DNA from: Gentiana macrophylla
Taxonomy: Eukaryota; Streptophyta; Magnoliopsida; Gentianales; Gentianaceae
NCBI GenBank assembly: GCA_026214975.1
Contig: CM047807.1
Location: forward strand, 67,249,824 to 67,313,823
Direction of reading: 5' to 3'
Length of the DNA stretch: 64,000 nucleotides
A program made the position numbers and the translations under genes. The number at the start of each line of letters is the position of its first letter. Position 1 is the first letter of the stretch. This document shows, piece after piece, positions 22,376 to 32,868 of the stretch. The notes beneath the pieces are model-generated. The model saw nothing but the letters and a program-made list of their open reading frames with translations, did no database searches and was not told where the DNA came from.

Positions 22376-23713
22376 TCATTTTTTATTTTCAAGATGATGA
22401 TTCAAAATGGTAGCTGGTATGGTTGTATTTGTATATGCTTCCCTTTGTGTTGCTTCTTCTTCTTTATCTTGAAGATTCTCACCATTTGTGTTTGGTTCAT
22501 CAAATAATACATGTATTGATTCTTCAATCACCAAAGTTCTTTTGTTGAGTACTCTGAATGCCTTGCTGGTGTATGAGTATCCCATAAAGATTGCTTCATC
22601 AGCTTTTTCATCAAAGGCGTGCAACTGATTCCTGTTCAAAACAAAACATTTAGGTCCAAACATATGTAAATGTGAAATGTTAGGTTTTCTTCCATTCCAT
22701 ATCTCATATAGAGTCATTCCATGATGTTTTTCGATGATTGATCTATATTGTGTATAGCATGCTTTTTTTGCTGCTTCAGCCCAAAATCTCTTGGGTAAGC
22801 ATGCTTCTGCAATCATTGTTCTGACTGCTTCTTTGAGAGTTCTGTTTCTTCTTTCTGCTACACCATTTTGTTGTGGAGTTCCTGCTGTAGATAGTTGATG
22901 TAATACTCCATTTTCTTCACAATAAGTTCTGATTACTTCATTTAAAAACTCTGTGCCTCTATCTGATCTGATCTTGATAACCTTTAGTTCTTTCTCATTT
23001 TGAATTCTTCTTAGTAGATCTGGCATCTTCTTGAGTGTCTCTCTCTTCTTGTTCATGAAGATGGTCCAGGTGAATTTGGAGAAGTCATCAACCACTACTA
23101 GAGTGTATTTCTTACCACTTACACTTACTGGTGTGACTGGTCCAAATAGGTCCATATGTAACAGATGTAAAATTCTTGTTGTTGATTGATAGGGCTTTGA
23201 CTTGAAGGAACTTCTGATTTGTTTCCCTTTCTGACATGCATCACATAAACTTTATTTCGTGAATGTGATCTCTGGCAGGCCTTCAACTAACTTGTTCTTT
23301 GATAATTTGTTGATGGTTTTGAAATTCAAGTGATTTAATCTTCTATGCCAAATCCAGTTGGTTGATTGTTTATTTTTGACAAACAGGCATGTTTCTGCTT
23401 TAGCTGTTTTCCAATCCACCACATACATGTTATCTTTTCTTCTCCCTGCAAGAACTACTGTATTGGTTTGGCTGTGAATCACTTTGCAACCTTCCTTGTT
23501 GAAGTGCACAATGTAGCCTATGTCACAAAATTGACTGATGCTCATCAGATTGAAATTAAGTCCCTTAACATATGCCATATTTTGAATTCTCAAATTGTTC
23601 TTGATAATTGTGCCTTCCCCCTTAATCTTGCCAGGTTTTTCTTTGGCTCCAAATGTGACTTTGGGTCCATCAAAAGCTTTGAAGTCAATGAGCCATCCTT
23701 TGTTCCCCGTCAT
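22376..23713 (-). pseudogene. int: Sirevirus GAG-pre-integrase and integrase
   Basis: The zinc-binding part reads WIWHRRLNHLNFKTINKL, then CDACQKGKQ after a stop near 23252. The core has HMDLFGPV (Asp), IRSDRGTEF (Asp) and QNGVAERRNRT (Glu), the DDE triad of copia integrases, then FWAEAAKKACY and HLHMFGPKCF. Protease lies upstream: WYIDSGCSRHMTGNKGW around 23730, with the catalytic Asp in DSG. A C-terminal tail runs to a stop at 22376. Confidence 0.93.
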
Positions 23714-23821
23714 GTGTCTGGAACATCCACTGTCTATGTACCAGACATCCTACAAAACAAATTAATTATGTTTAGGTACCCAACACTGTTTGGGTCCATA
23801 CCTGTTAGCAGTCATGCCTCC
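23674..23821. repeat. 148-bp duplication, left copy
   Basis: Exactly identical to 25195-25342. This copy is continuous with pol. The two copies bracket a 1373-bp foreign insert. Confidence 0.95.
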
Positions 23822-25194
23822 TACTCCAAGTTAAAAGATGAAATTTGGCTAAACATATAACTTCACCAAGCTTGCCTTTATTATTTGTAGTATCGTTCAT
23901 TTGGAACATGAATCACTTGTCTAAAATCACCTCCATATACAACCATCTTTCTTTCAAATGCGTTAGAATTTCTCATGATGTCCTTTAAACTTTTGTCAAG
24001 TGTCTCAAATGCCATTTCTTTGCCATTAGTGCTTATTTTCTTAGTAATTTCTGCAATTCCACTATGCATTGGAATATTGCACACATATATTTCATGCACA
24101 CTAATTGAAATTTTAAGGCGTGAATGAGCAATCTAGCCTTTAGCCATAATTTTATTTGCAACTCTCGATGTGGTTGTTCTTTATACCTATCTATTGTCTC
24201 ATTCGTAGATTTGCTAGCAGAGCCTTATATATATGTTTTCTCTGTGCCACCGGACCATCAATAAAAACTTAGCACATGGGCATTACAAACTTGATAGAGA
24301 AATTTTTTAATGTACTTTGTTGTTCATTATTAAGCATTTCTTCTAAAATGTAGTCTTCTTGGAGAATCTCTATCAACAATTCATTAAGAATCACTCTTAA
24401 TATATTTTCTAAAATGTTTTTGCAGTCTTCTTGTATACTTGGCAAGTCGTAATTAAGATGTCAAGTCTTTACCCATGCTTTCTAGAAAATAATTTATGGA
24501 TTCCAAAGTTTTGCCATAATTGATTTGACTGACTTTGTACAATCCCACGTGAAATCGTCCGACACTGGTTTCCAAAATGTATGCCACAGTTGTCGAATGT
24601 TTGTTGGTTGACAGTAAACTAATAGATTGCAAACAATCTTATTAACGCATTAGGCATTTGAATGACAATAGCTTTATTTTAAGCATTCTGAGATGATATG
24701 GTCAAATTTTGATAAATCTTGCATGTTCTTTAAAAATGGTGAAATAACAATAGACTTGACTCACATGAATGTTTTTTGCAATTGATATGGATAAAGGCGG
24801 TGAAGTTAAAACATTTGACATGTTTGTTTAATTCATTACTATTTCTTTTGTTTTTCTTATTATTCTTGTTGTTTTTTTTTTTGCTCAAGTCTTTGATTGT
24901 TGTGTAATGACACTGTCAATCATTACATGCATTGATCTTCCATTTAAATAAGGTGATGAGATTGTTATATGTTCTGCTTTGTGTTAAATATGTATGTATT
25001 TTTATATAAAAAACTAAAAATGTTTAGCCATATTTACAAGAAATTTTCACATTTCATTGCGATTTAAAATCATGTATCAATTCAAATTTTCTTTTCTTCT
25101 AGTTTTCACGACACTTCTAATCTTATTGCACCGTTCATCGTTGGTCAATTGAAAATATTTTATTCTTTTATCTTCTAGTTTCTTTTAATTACTT
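23822..25194. mobile_element. Foreign insert with helicase fragment between gag and pol
   Basis: This 1373-bp AT-rich segment interrupts the sirevirus. It has neither TIRs nor LTRs, and no clear Helitron ends (TC start or CTRR end with hairpin) at its borders. Apart from the helicase fragment at 23881-24099 it looks like intron or intergenic sequence. Flanking by an exact 148-bp duplication suggests break repair with filler DNA rather than ordinary transposition. Confidence 0.7.
23881..24099 (-). pseudogene. PIF1/Helitron-type helicase fragment
   Basis: The 72-codon frame carries MAFETLDKSLKDIMRN followed by MVVYGGDFRQVIHV. Plant PIF1-like helicases, which are mostly Helitron-encoded, have a very similar segment where an 'ALD..LRDI' helix precedes a GGDFRQ-containing motif. 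Only this piece is present: no Walker A box and no later helicase motifs. It is probably one exon carried in from elsewhere. The first 20 or so residues do not look conserved. Confidence 0.72.
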
Positions 25195-25342
25195 AAGCTT
25201 TGAAGTCAATGAGCCATCCTTTGTTCCCCGTCATGTGTCTGGAACATCCACTGTCTATGTACCAGACATCCTACAAAACAAATTAATTATGTTTAGGTAC
25301 CCAACACTGTTTGGGTCCATACCTGTTAGCAGTCATGCCTCC
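25195..25342. repeat. 148-bp duplication, right copy
   Basis: Exact copy of 23674-23821, here continuous with the gag side of the sirevirus. Confidence 0.95.
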
Positions 25343-27412
25343 AAATGATCTTCTTTTTGGATAATTGAAGTCATCAACTTCATATGTATAAGGCATGGCA
25401 GAATAGCTTCTAATATTTCTACTGAAGGTATTCTGATACTTTTCTCTACTTTTTGGTGCATTTGCATCCTTCTTTACTTACCAATATGCAGTGGGAAACC
25501 CATGCTGCTTCATGTGTCTAAGAGCATACCTTAATTGATCTTTCTTAAACACATGATTCACATCATGGTATGATTTCTTCTTGTATTTTGGAGGTGCAAC
25601 ATTCCAATCATCCTCTGAAGGGTAAAGTCTTCCTTTACCTTTCAGTAGGTCTTTGTTTTTGGTTGACTGAAATGATAGTTTAGTTTGCTGTTTTACTGCA
25701 CTAGGTTTTGACTTCACCGGTGCAGGATGAGTGGTTGAAACTATGGTCTTTCCTTTTCTGAATTTTGGTCCAATGTTGGTCCTGGATTCAGAATTGTGTT
25801 GACCATTGTTTCTAATCTCATCCTGACTGTTGTAGCCAAGACCAGATCTGGATCCAAACCTTCTTGGAGGTGTGTAAGCTGGTGCTTTTGGTGGTGCAGT
25901 GGTGTTTTTAGCTGCTGGATGGATTTTCTTAGCTGATCTGTTAGCAGTGGATGAGTTATCTTCTGCTGCTTTTTGATTAGGCGAGTCTATCTCCTTAGTA
26001 GCTAGTTCAGCTTTCAATTTGTCCAGATGTTCATTCAATATTTTATTTTCTTTTCTTAGATCCTTACATTCCTTTTCCAGAATTTCATGATTCATCTCAA
26101 TTTCATCAAATTTAGTCATGAGATTTTGGACTAGGGCTGCTAGATCTAATGGGAGAATATAAGATTGTGCAGTGTTAGATGTGGATGCATTTGATGAAGA
26201 GTAAGAGCTAGATGTTACCTCAGTTTCATCGGATTCTTTGGCCATTAGACACAGACATGTTTTCTCAATGTCTGAGCTATCACCTTCATCTTCATCTAAC
26301 TCTTTGGTCATTTGACATAGACATGCTTTTTCATTTTCTGAGCTGTCTTCTTCATCACTATTATCTGAGTCATTATCAGATGATTCTTCATTCTTTTCAC
26401 TACTTGACTCAGCCTTGAGTGCTTTCTTACCTTTCCTCTTCTCAGATGCTTTGTACTTCTTCTTTTCCTCATCTTTATTGTTTTCTTCGGGGCAATCAGC
26501 CTTGAAGTGGCCTTTCTTGTTGCAATTGAAGCATCTGTATTCATCATCTCTTTTCTTCATATCTTTGTTTGAGCTTGACCTCTTGTTTGATGATGAGTTT
26601 CCTTTGAATGGCTTTTTTTTGCTAAACCTATCAAAACATTTAACTAATAAAGCTACATGTTCTTTGAGTTCTAGTGTCTCTTTGCTGATGCAATCAGCAA
26701 AGTTACTTTGCTGTGGTGCTATCAGTGCACTGGTTCTTTGTGTCTCTGCCGGTGCACCATCTTCACCCTTCAATTCGAATTCATGAGCTTTTAGTTGGGA
26801 CATCAGAGTCAAGGTGTCAGTGTTTGCAAGATTTGTTGTTCCCCTGATTACTGATTTTACGATCTTCCATCTTTCAGGAAAGCCTCTCAAGATCTTTAAA
26901 CACACTTCTTTCTGGCGGTATGTGTGTCCAAGCTGTTGCAGTTCACTGATGATGCTTGAGAATATGTTGTCCATTTGATCAATGGATTCACCAGCCTTCA
27001 TTTTGAAGTTCTCAAATTTCTATTTTGCAACAGATAGTTTGTTTTCTTTGAATGCCTCAGATCCTTCATTTATCAGTGCTAGCTTGTCCCACATCTCCTT
27101 TCCAGTCTTGCAATCTTTGATTCTCATGAACATGTTGCTATCTAGGGTCTTCAAAATCATATCTTTTGCAACAAAGTCTAGATTTGCTATTCTCCTGTCA
27201 TCATTGGTCCAATCCTTCTTAGGTTTGTCCACTTCTTTTCCTCGATCTGCTCATGTGGCTACCACAGTCATGATCTTGATTGGGCCTTCATTGATTATAT
27301 CTAGCATCTCCTCATGAGTTGCTGCAAGATGGGTCAACATTGTTATTTTATATTCATCAAAATTGTTAACATTAAAAACAGGTACTTTTGACATAAAGTT
27401 TGAGGAATCCAT
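25343..27412 (-). pseudogene. gag: Sirevirus gag
   Basis: Starts at the ATG at 27412 (MDSSNFMSKVPVF), 122 bp after the PBS. Early stops occur at about 27250 and 27018. The long open part 27001-25478 has MWDKLALINEGSE and LQQLGHTYRQKEVCLKILRGFPERW, as in copia UBN2-type Gag. It then has the zinc knuckle CFNCNKKGHFKADC near 26530, an acidic Ser/Asp/Glu-rich region, a coiled-coil-like segment around MNHEILEKECKDLRKENKIL, and a basic Pro-rich tail. After a stop at 25478 the frame continues to 25343. The long tail after the zinc knuckle is a sirevirus trait. Confidence 0.9.
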
Positions 27413-27534
27413 AAGTACAAATAAGAGATATATTTGTGTATATCTAGAAGTACAGATTTGAAAACTACTTTGAAAATATGCGATCTCTTTGTTACCAGAA
27501 ATTAGATCTGAATAGGTTCTGATACTAGGAACAC

Positions 27535-27547
27535 TGCTCTGATACCA
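27535..27547 (-). promoter_or_regulatory. Primer-binding site, initiator Met tRNA
   Basis: Minus strand TGGTATCAGAGCA, two bases inside the 5' LTR: the standard initiator-Met site of plant copia elements. Confidence 0.95.
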
Positions 27548-27549
27548 AT

Positions 27550-28958
27550 TGTTGGTCCTATAAAAGGGTAAAACTATAGTCAGAGGGGGGTGAATGACTA
27601 TAGTGGAGTTTCAAAAACTATTCTTGTAATTAAAAGCTTTTGGGCAGCGGATAAGTCCCTTCTTACGAAGTTATTTCAAGGTAGTTTAAGCAATCAATAA
27701 TATGTGGTATAATGTAAGCACTTCAATGAATGCAGTAAGGTAAATTGCAGAAAGTTAATTGACACAAGGCTTATAGTGGTTCAGGGTGGTGTAATCCCTT
27801 AATCCACTCTTCTCCTGTGATGATTGGAGGAATTCACTATTGTTTTCACAGATACAATAGTACGATTGTCCTTGACTTCTCAAGCTTCACAATCTACAAG
27901 ACTATCACTCTTGACTCGCAAATGACTTCAAATGACTGAGTCTCTTTCATCGCCTCCTTGGGATCAAATCCTTCAGCAGCTTTCACAAACACAACTCCCT
28001 CTCAGATGTCTCTGATTCAGTTGCTTGATTTATGTGAATTGAATTAACCAACTTGTTGATCAATCTCAATGCTTGATGTTTTATTTGTAGCTCTTATATT
28101 TGGTTGATCACTGGATATTTCCTTTTAGCACAGATAGAAGATTTTTCACTTTGACAGAGTTTCTGCTTAGATTTTATGATTGTTATCTCTCTTTTTTTTT
28201 GTTTTTCTGCTAGTGCCTTCTATTTATAGCCTTGATTATTCTTGATTTGAATTTCCGTCTGTTGGCTATATTAATGAGGGGAATAATCCTTTATTTTATT
28301 CTTGATTCCCCTTAATAATATTTTCCTTGATTTTAGTGATCGGGTTTTTCTTCAAACGTTTACCAGAAAATCTGTCCTTGATTGATCCTCTATTAATTGT
28401 GCAATTAATGCTTGATCTTCTGTATCTTCTTCATATTTCAATAATCTTATCGAGTAAGGTTTACTCAGCCATTCTCTGAATGGTCAAGTGATCCACCTGA
28501 CTTTGCCATTTAGATCTTCCTTTACTACTTTGTCTTCACTCAGCCGAAAGTCAGTTTACTTTGCCGACTCACTGTTTCCTTTATTCTTTAAGTTCAAAGG
28601 AGAATCCTTGTACTTCACTGATCCTTGTTTTTTCTGAGATCGGTGTACACCATATTTAAACATTGATCTTCATTACTTGAAACATGACTTAGACTTTTCC
28701 AAGGTCATCACAGACTTCCTTGGTTATAAGTCAGACCATAATGTCTTCATTGATTATCTGTGGTGCTTGACTAGCTTCACTCTGCCGAATGTCTGTTTTA
28801 CTTTGCCGTCCTACCAACTAGTACAATACTTGTCTGACTCAACTTATACAACATGTCAGACTCTAAGTAAAGACTTATACAAAGAATTCTAACTTATTTA
28901 AGGCTTGCTATAACAACTAGTATGGCCATCATCAAAACATAATAAAATGTTCCTAACA
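27550..28958 (-). repeat. Sirevirus 5' LTR, complete
   Basis: 1409 bp, sense ends TGTTAGGAAC and GGACCAACA. A TATA-like box (minus TATAAATA) lies at 28221-28228. Its outer 856 bp match 7322-8170. Confidence 0.93.
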
Positions 28959-29757
28959 CTTATAACCATCATCAAACACTATAATAAACTTATATTAACA
29001 TTAATTTGATGTTCAATCACTTATAACCACCATCAAACACTATAACAAACTTATGTTGGCATCAAGTTGATGTTTAATCACTTATAACCATCAACAAACA
29101 CTTTAATAACCTTATATTAACATCAATTTGATGTTTAATCACTTATAATCATCAATAAAGACTATAATAAACTTATATTAACATCTATTGGATGTTTAAT
29201 CACTTATAATCATCGATAAACACTATAATAAGATTAAACGAACTTCAATTTGATGTTGAATCACATATAGTCATCATTAAAAACTATAATAAGCTTAAAT
29301 AAACTTGAAATTGATGTTCAATCACTTATAATCATCATTAAACATTGTAATTAGCTTGAATGGACATCAATTTGATGTTCAATCACATATAATCATCATG
29401 AAACACTATAATTAGCTTTAACGAACATCAATTTGATGTTCAACTATTTATAATCATCATCAAACACTATAATAATTAAATTAACTTCAATTTGATGTTT
29501 AATCACTTATAATCATGATTAACACTATAATGAACATAAATGAACTTCAATTCGATGTTGAATCACATATAATCATCATTTAACACTATAACAATTTGAT
29601 GTTTAATCAATTATAATCATCGATAAACATTATAATAATCTTAAATGAATTTCAATTTGATGTTGAATCACTTATAGTCATCATTAAGCACTATAATAAG
29701 CTTAATAAACTTGAAATTGATGTTCAATCACTTATAATCTTCATGAAAACTTAAATG
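28959..29757. repeat. 61-bp AT-rich satellite, right block
   Basis: About 13 further units of the family at 5828-7321, in the same orientation, beginning at the first base after the sirevirus LTR. Units here are somewhat more diverged and a few are shortened. Confidence 0.92.
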
Positions 29758-30087
29758 AACATTCTATTCCACCCTTATAATTGAAAGCTGAGATACAATA
29801 AGGGCATTTTGGGTGTTTCACACCCTTATAATATTCGGAACTTATAGATGCAAGAATTTGTTTCTCCAAGCTATTCTTGCAAGGGCTTTGTTTGACTAGC
29901 TTAAATAACTAAACGCCCCATAAAAAATGACAATTTACTCGGGCGCCATACTAATTATTTTTATGGATAAGGGGTCTACTCGGGCACCGCATGTATTATG
30001 CAACACAATACTTTTTCTAGAAAAAATTACTTTATACAGATTTATTTTATTACAAACTAACCCCTAACGTTTTTAAAAATTCCAAAT
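29758..30087. other. Gene-free stretch
   Basis: No coding sequence. It contains CACCCTTATAAT twice (near 29773 and 29822) and TACTCGGGC twice (near 29937 and 29973); the latter recurs inverted near 33290. Confidence 0.5.
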
Positions 30088-30780
30088 GAACAGTGCACTT
30101 TTCGACTTTAGGGAGTTGAAATGTGCAATTTCGGCTCTTGGGCGGTCGAAATTACCATTTTAGACTCTCAAAGGGTTGAATCATATCTGGTCATGTTGTT
30201 TGGTCCTAACTCACTTTGTTTTCAATCCAACACATGTTTAAACAATATTTACCAAACTTATGAAAGGGGAAAAGGATCTTGCTATTTGTTTTACACTTAT
30301 TTACATTGAAATACACATTTCAACCAAGTAAAAATTGTAATCAAAAGTCAGTAAGAACAATGCACTTTACGACTTTGTAGAGGTTGAAATGTGCAATTTT
30401 GACTCTTGGGTCGAAATTAGCATTTTCAACTCTCTAAGGGTTGAATATTGTCTGGTCATGTTTTTGCCCAACTTACTTTGTTTTCAATCCAACACATGTT
30501 TAAATAATATTTACCAAATTTTTGAAAGGGTTAAAGGATCTTGGTATGTGTTTTACACTTATGTACAATGAAATACACATTTCAACTAAGTAAAAATGGA
30601 AATCGAAAGTCAAGAAGAAACAAAGTGCACGTTTCAACTTTGAGGAGGTTGAAATGTGATATTTCGACTCTTTGGGGTCGAAAGTAACATTTCAGACTCT
30701 GTAAGGGTTGAATATTGTCTGGTCATGTTGTTTTGGTCCAACTCATTGTGTTTTCAATCCAATGGTAATAAATGAGAACC
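30088..30780 (+). repeat. Tandem repeat of about 265 bp, 2.6 copies
   Basis: Units start near 30088, 30354 and 30619, the last partial. Each opens with a GTGCACTTT-CGACTTT block and a GTTGAAATGTGCAATTT line, then a GTTTTCAATCCAACACATG line. The short open frames in the units are similar to each other only because the repeat is; they have no recognisable domain. Confidence 0.85.
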
Positions 30781-30941
30781 AAAAGCACAGCATGATCAGC
30801 AAAATAAAAATTAACCACCAACACTCAAATTTAACATCAATATACAAAACAACCACCAAAATACATGTTCACCAATAATATATAAAGTATCCCCAAAATA
30901 CAGAATGATGACACAAGTACAATGATTTGTTTTCACAATTC

Positions 30942-31920
30942 CAGATCAACTTTGTTTGGTATTATTTCTTTGATTTCAACATAGGGATCACTATCTATAA
31001 TCTGAAGCATGTTTTCTTTCTTCTCGGTCTTCTTCTCTTCTCGAATACGCATATCTTCCTTGATTAATTCGTCGACACTTCGCAAGACGTATTCTTTATC
31101 AATAGTTCGGACTACTTACCATTAACCTACATTATTTAACCGCAATTCTATAATCTAACCATACAACAAAACAAAGTATATAACAATGAAAGAAAATTGA
31201 TAGGTATATTCACACACATGTACGTCTTCTTTTACACCTTCACTTATTTCGTCCAGATGAGCAATTTAAGATAAAGTATCGGCTTGGGTTACTTGCTCAT
31301 CTACCTATTGTGCAAAAACAATGTTTTAGGACAAACATATGGACATATGCTTTCAAAGAAGTCGAATGTAGCTAGTACGTAAAATCGACCGTGCAAGAGT
31401 AGTATCCATATTCGAATATGTTCTAGTTGAACAATGTTGAGTTGTTCGGCTGTGTATCAATGGAAGTAAATTTCGACTCTTCAACTGTCGAATAAGAATG
31501 CAATTTTCGACTTTTAAACTGTTGAAACAATGTTCGAATCTGCAACTATTGAAATGCATGAATTCGACCACCGTAGAGTCGAATTCGTGTATGAGATGTT
31601 TAAAAACGTTTTTTTATTCAACTTTTGCATCTTTATGCTAGCATACTACAACATATCAGCTAATACACATGATTACGCTTTCAAAAAAAAAATTTCTAAG
31701 CATTAACATGCTCATTACCTTCATTGCCTCTTCTTCATGCGATATCACTTAATGGGATGTCTACATCAACTAAACTTCATTGGATGACTCCATACTCTTT
31801 AAGAAACTCCTTTTCAACCTTCCGAACCCACAAAAATTCGTTTTACATTAACACTATAACATGGGTTTTTCAGAAACTTGATCAAAAATCCTTTTCTTTT
31901 GGAATATATGAAAAATAAAA
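30942..31920 (-). pseudogene. Multi-exon gene remnant, unidentified
   Basis: Minus-strand exon-like pieces with splice-like borders. About 31900-31740: WVRKVEKEFLKEYGVI, two stops, then a GGTAATGAG donor. About 31303-31213: VDEQVTQADTLS, a stop, IAHLDEISEGVKEDVHV, preceded by an AG acceptor. About 31113-30942: a terminal exon with LRSVDELIKEDMRIREEKK and IIDSDPYVEIKEII, then TGA. Charged and helical in character, no domain recognised. It could be a host gene or an accessory gene of a DNA transposon; the stops show it is dead. Confidence 0.4.
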
Positions 31921-31940
31921 AAGAAGAGCTACATTAAAAT

Positions 31941-32140
31941 AGCTGGTGCATTTAAGGGTGCAGTTGTGGTCTTAACTTGTAGGGGGATTTTCTCAACTGA
32001 TCTGTCAACACTAGATGTGTGATCATCTACTGTTTGTTAATCATTTGAGTTGCTTTGTTTCTGACGACAATTCCTTGCTCATCCATCTTGTTTCTGAATA
32101 CCCATTTTGTTCCAATGATGTTGGCCATATCTGGTCTGTC
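31941..32140. mobile_element. Fused sirevirus gag and pol scraps
   Basis: 31941-32045 matches the sirevirus gag tail at about 25883-25985. It is joined directly to 32049-32140, which matches RT at about 21975-22065. The 3.8 kb in between is missing. Both pieces keep the orientation of the full element, with substitutions throughout. Confidence 0.75.
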
Positions 32141-32232
32141 AATGAATAATTAGTTGTTTGTATATAAATGAACCACAATTGGTTCCCTGTGGGATCGACC
32201 TTGATTCGCTATAGCTATACTACGATGGACCT
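32141..32232 (+). repeat. LTR scrap of the Athila-like X/Y family
   Basis: Matches the LTR tail of element X at about 41358-41448, including GGTTCCCTGTGGGATCGACC. It stops before the LTR end. Confidence 0.85.
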
Positions 32233-32235
32233 AAC

Positions 32236-32307
32236 AATTTTATTTTATCTCCTATTTACTACTGCGACAAGGAATCAAATTATGAGTATATTTACTCCTT
32301 TTTCTAC
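32236..32307. repeat. Direct repeat flanking rDNA chimera, left
   Basis: About 70 bp (ATTTTATCTCCTATTTACTA, later GGAATCAAATTATGAGTAT) repeated at 32607-32675 with few changes. Confidence 0.85.
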
Positions 32308-32429
32308 CTCTTTTGCATGCCTAGCCTACAAACAAACATACTTTCGTACGCGATTGTAGCTTGGTATTCTTGTCCATCAACACATGTGCAGGACAACCCC
32401 ATATGCGGAAGTGACGAAAGATTTCGCAT

Positions 32430-32512
32430 CGACCCGGACAATTAAGGCCAGGAGCGTATCGCCGGCAGAAGGGACGAGACGACCGGTGCACACCAAAAGG
32501 CGGACCGGCCGG
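32430..32512 (-). rRNA. 18S rRNA gene fragment, antisense
   Basis: The reverse complement matches plant 18S rDNA in the part that includes TCCGCC, GGTGTGCACCGGTCG, CTCGTCCCTTCTGCCGGCGA and CTCCTGGCCTTAATTG. It is about 83 bp with a few substitutions, far too short to be functional. It directly abuts a 26S fragment in the other orientation. Confidence 0.88.
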
Positions 32513-32513
32513 A

Positions 32514-32574
32514 CGGCTGAGCCGTTTCCAGGGTGGGCAGGCTGTTAAACAGAAAAGATAACTCTTCCCGAGGC
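32514..32574 (+). rRNA. 26S rRNA gene fragment, sense
   Basis: CGGCTGAGCCGTTTCCAGGG, then GGCAGGCTGTTAAACAG and GATAACTCTTCCCGAGGC, match a conserved part of plant 26S rDNA. It is about 61 bp and non-functional. Confidence 0.88.
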
Positions 32575-32606
32575 TCTTTTTTTTTTGTAAAGACGAAAAA
32601 ACAATT

Positions 32607-32675
32607 CTATTTTATCTCCTATTTACTACGGCGACGAGGAATCAAATTATGAGTATGTTTACTCGTTTTTCCAGG
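32607..32675. repeat. Direct repeat flanking rDNA chimera, right
   Basis: Second copy of 32236-32307. The pair encloses about 300 bp with both rDNA scraps. Confidence 0.85.
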
Positions 32676-32823
32676 CTCCCTCTCCAAAATCGAACCCTAA
32701 TTCTCCGTCACCCGTCACCACCATGGTAGGCCACTATCCTACCATCGAAAGTTGATAGGGCAAATGATAAGGTTCAGTGGACTTCTCACGACGTCGCGGG
32801 CAGCGAACCGCTCACGTCGCCTT

Positions 32824-32868
<45 letters not shown>

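Larger units (their letters stand above)
7322..28958 (-). mobile_element. Sirevirus-like Ty1/copia retrotransposon, with nested insertions
   Basis: Minus-strand element: 5' LTR 27550-28958, initiator-Met PBS 27535-27547, gag, protease/integrase, RT, RNase H, a long extra ORF after pol, PPT at 8171-8185 and a truncated 3' LTR 7322-8170. Extra coding sequence between pol and the 3' LTR and the gag-INT-RT-RH order fit the Sirevirus (SIRE/Maximus) lineage. It is interrupted by a chromovirus (9573-18226) and a helicase-bearing insert (23822-25194). Without these and with a full 3' LTR it would be about 12 kb. It was inserted into a 61-bp satellite. The TSD cannot be tested because the left LTR has lost its outer 553 bp. 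Confidence 0.88.

Noticed and set aside
23822..25194. Insert considered as a complete Helitron
   Set aside because: No TC/CTRR ends with terminal hairpin at the borders, and the flanking duplication is 148 bp; only a helicase fragment is supportable.
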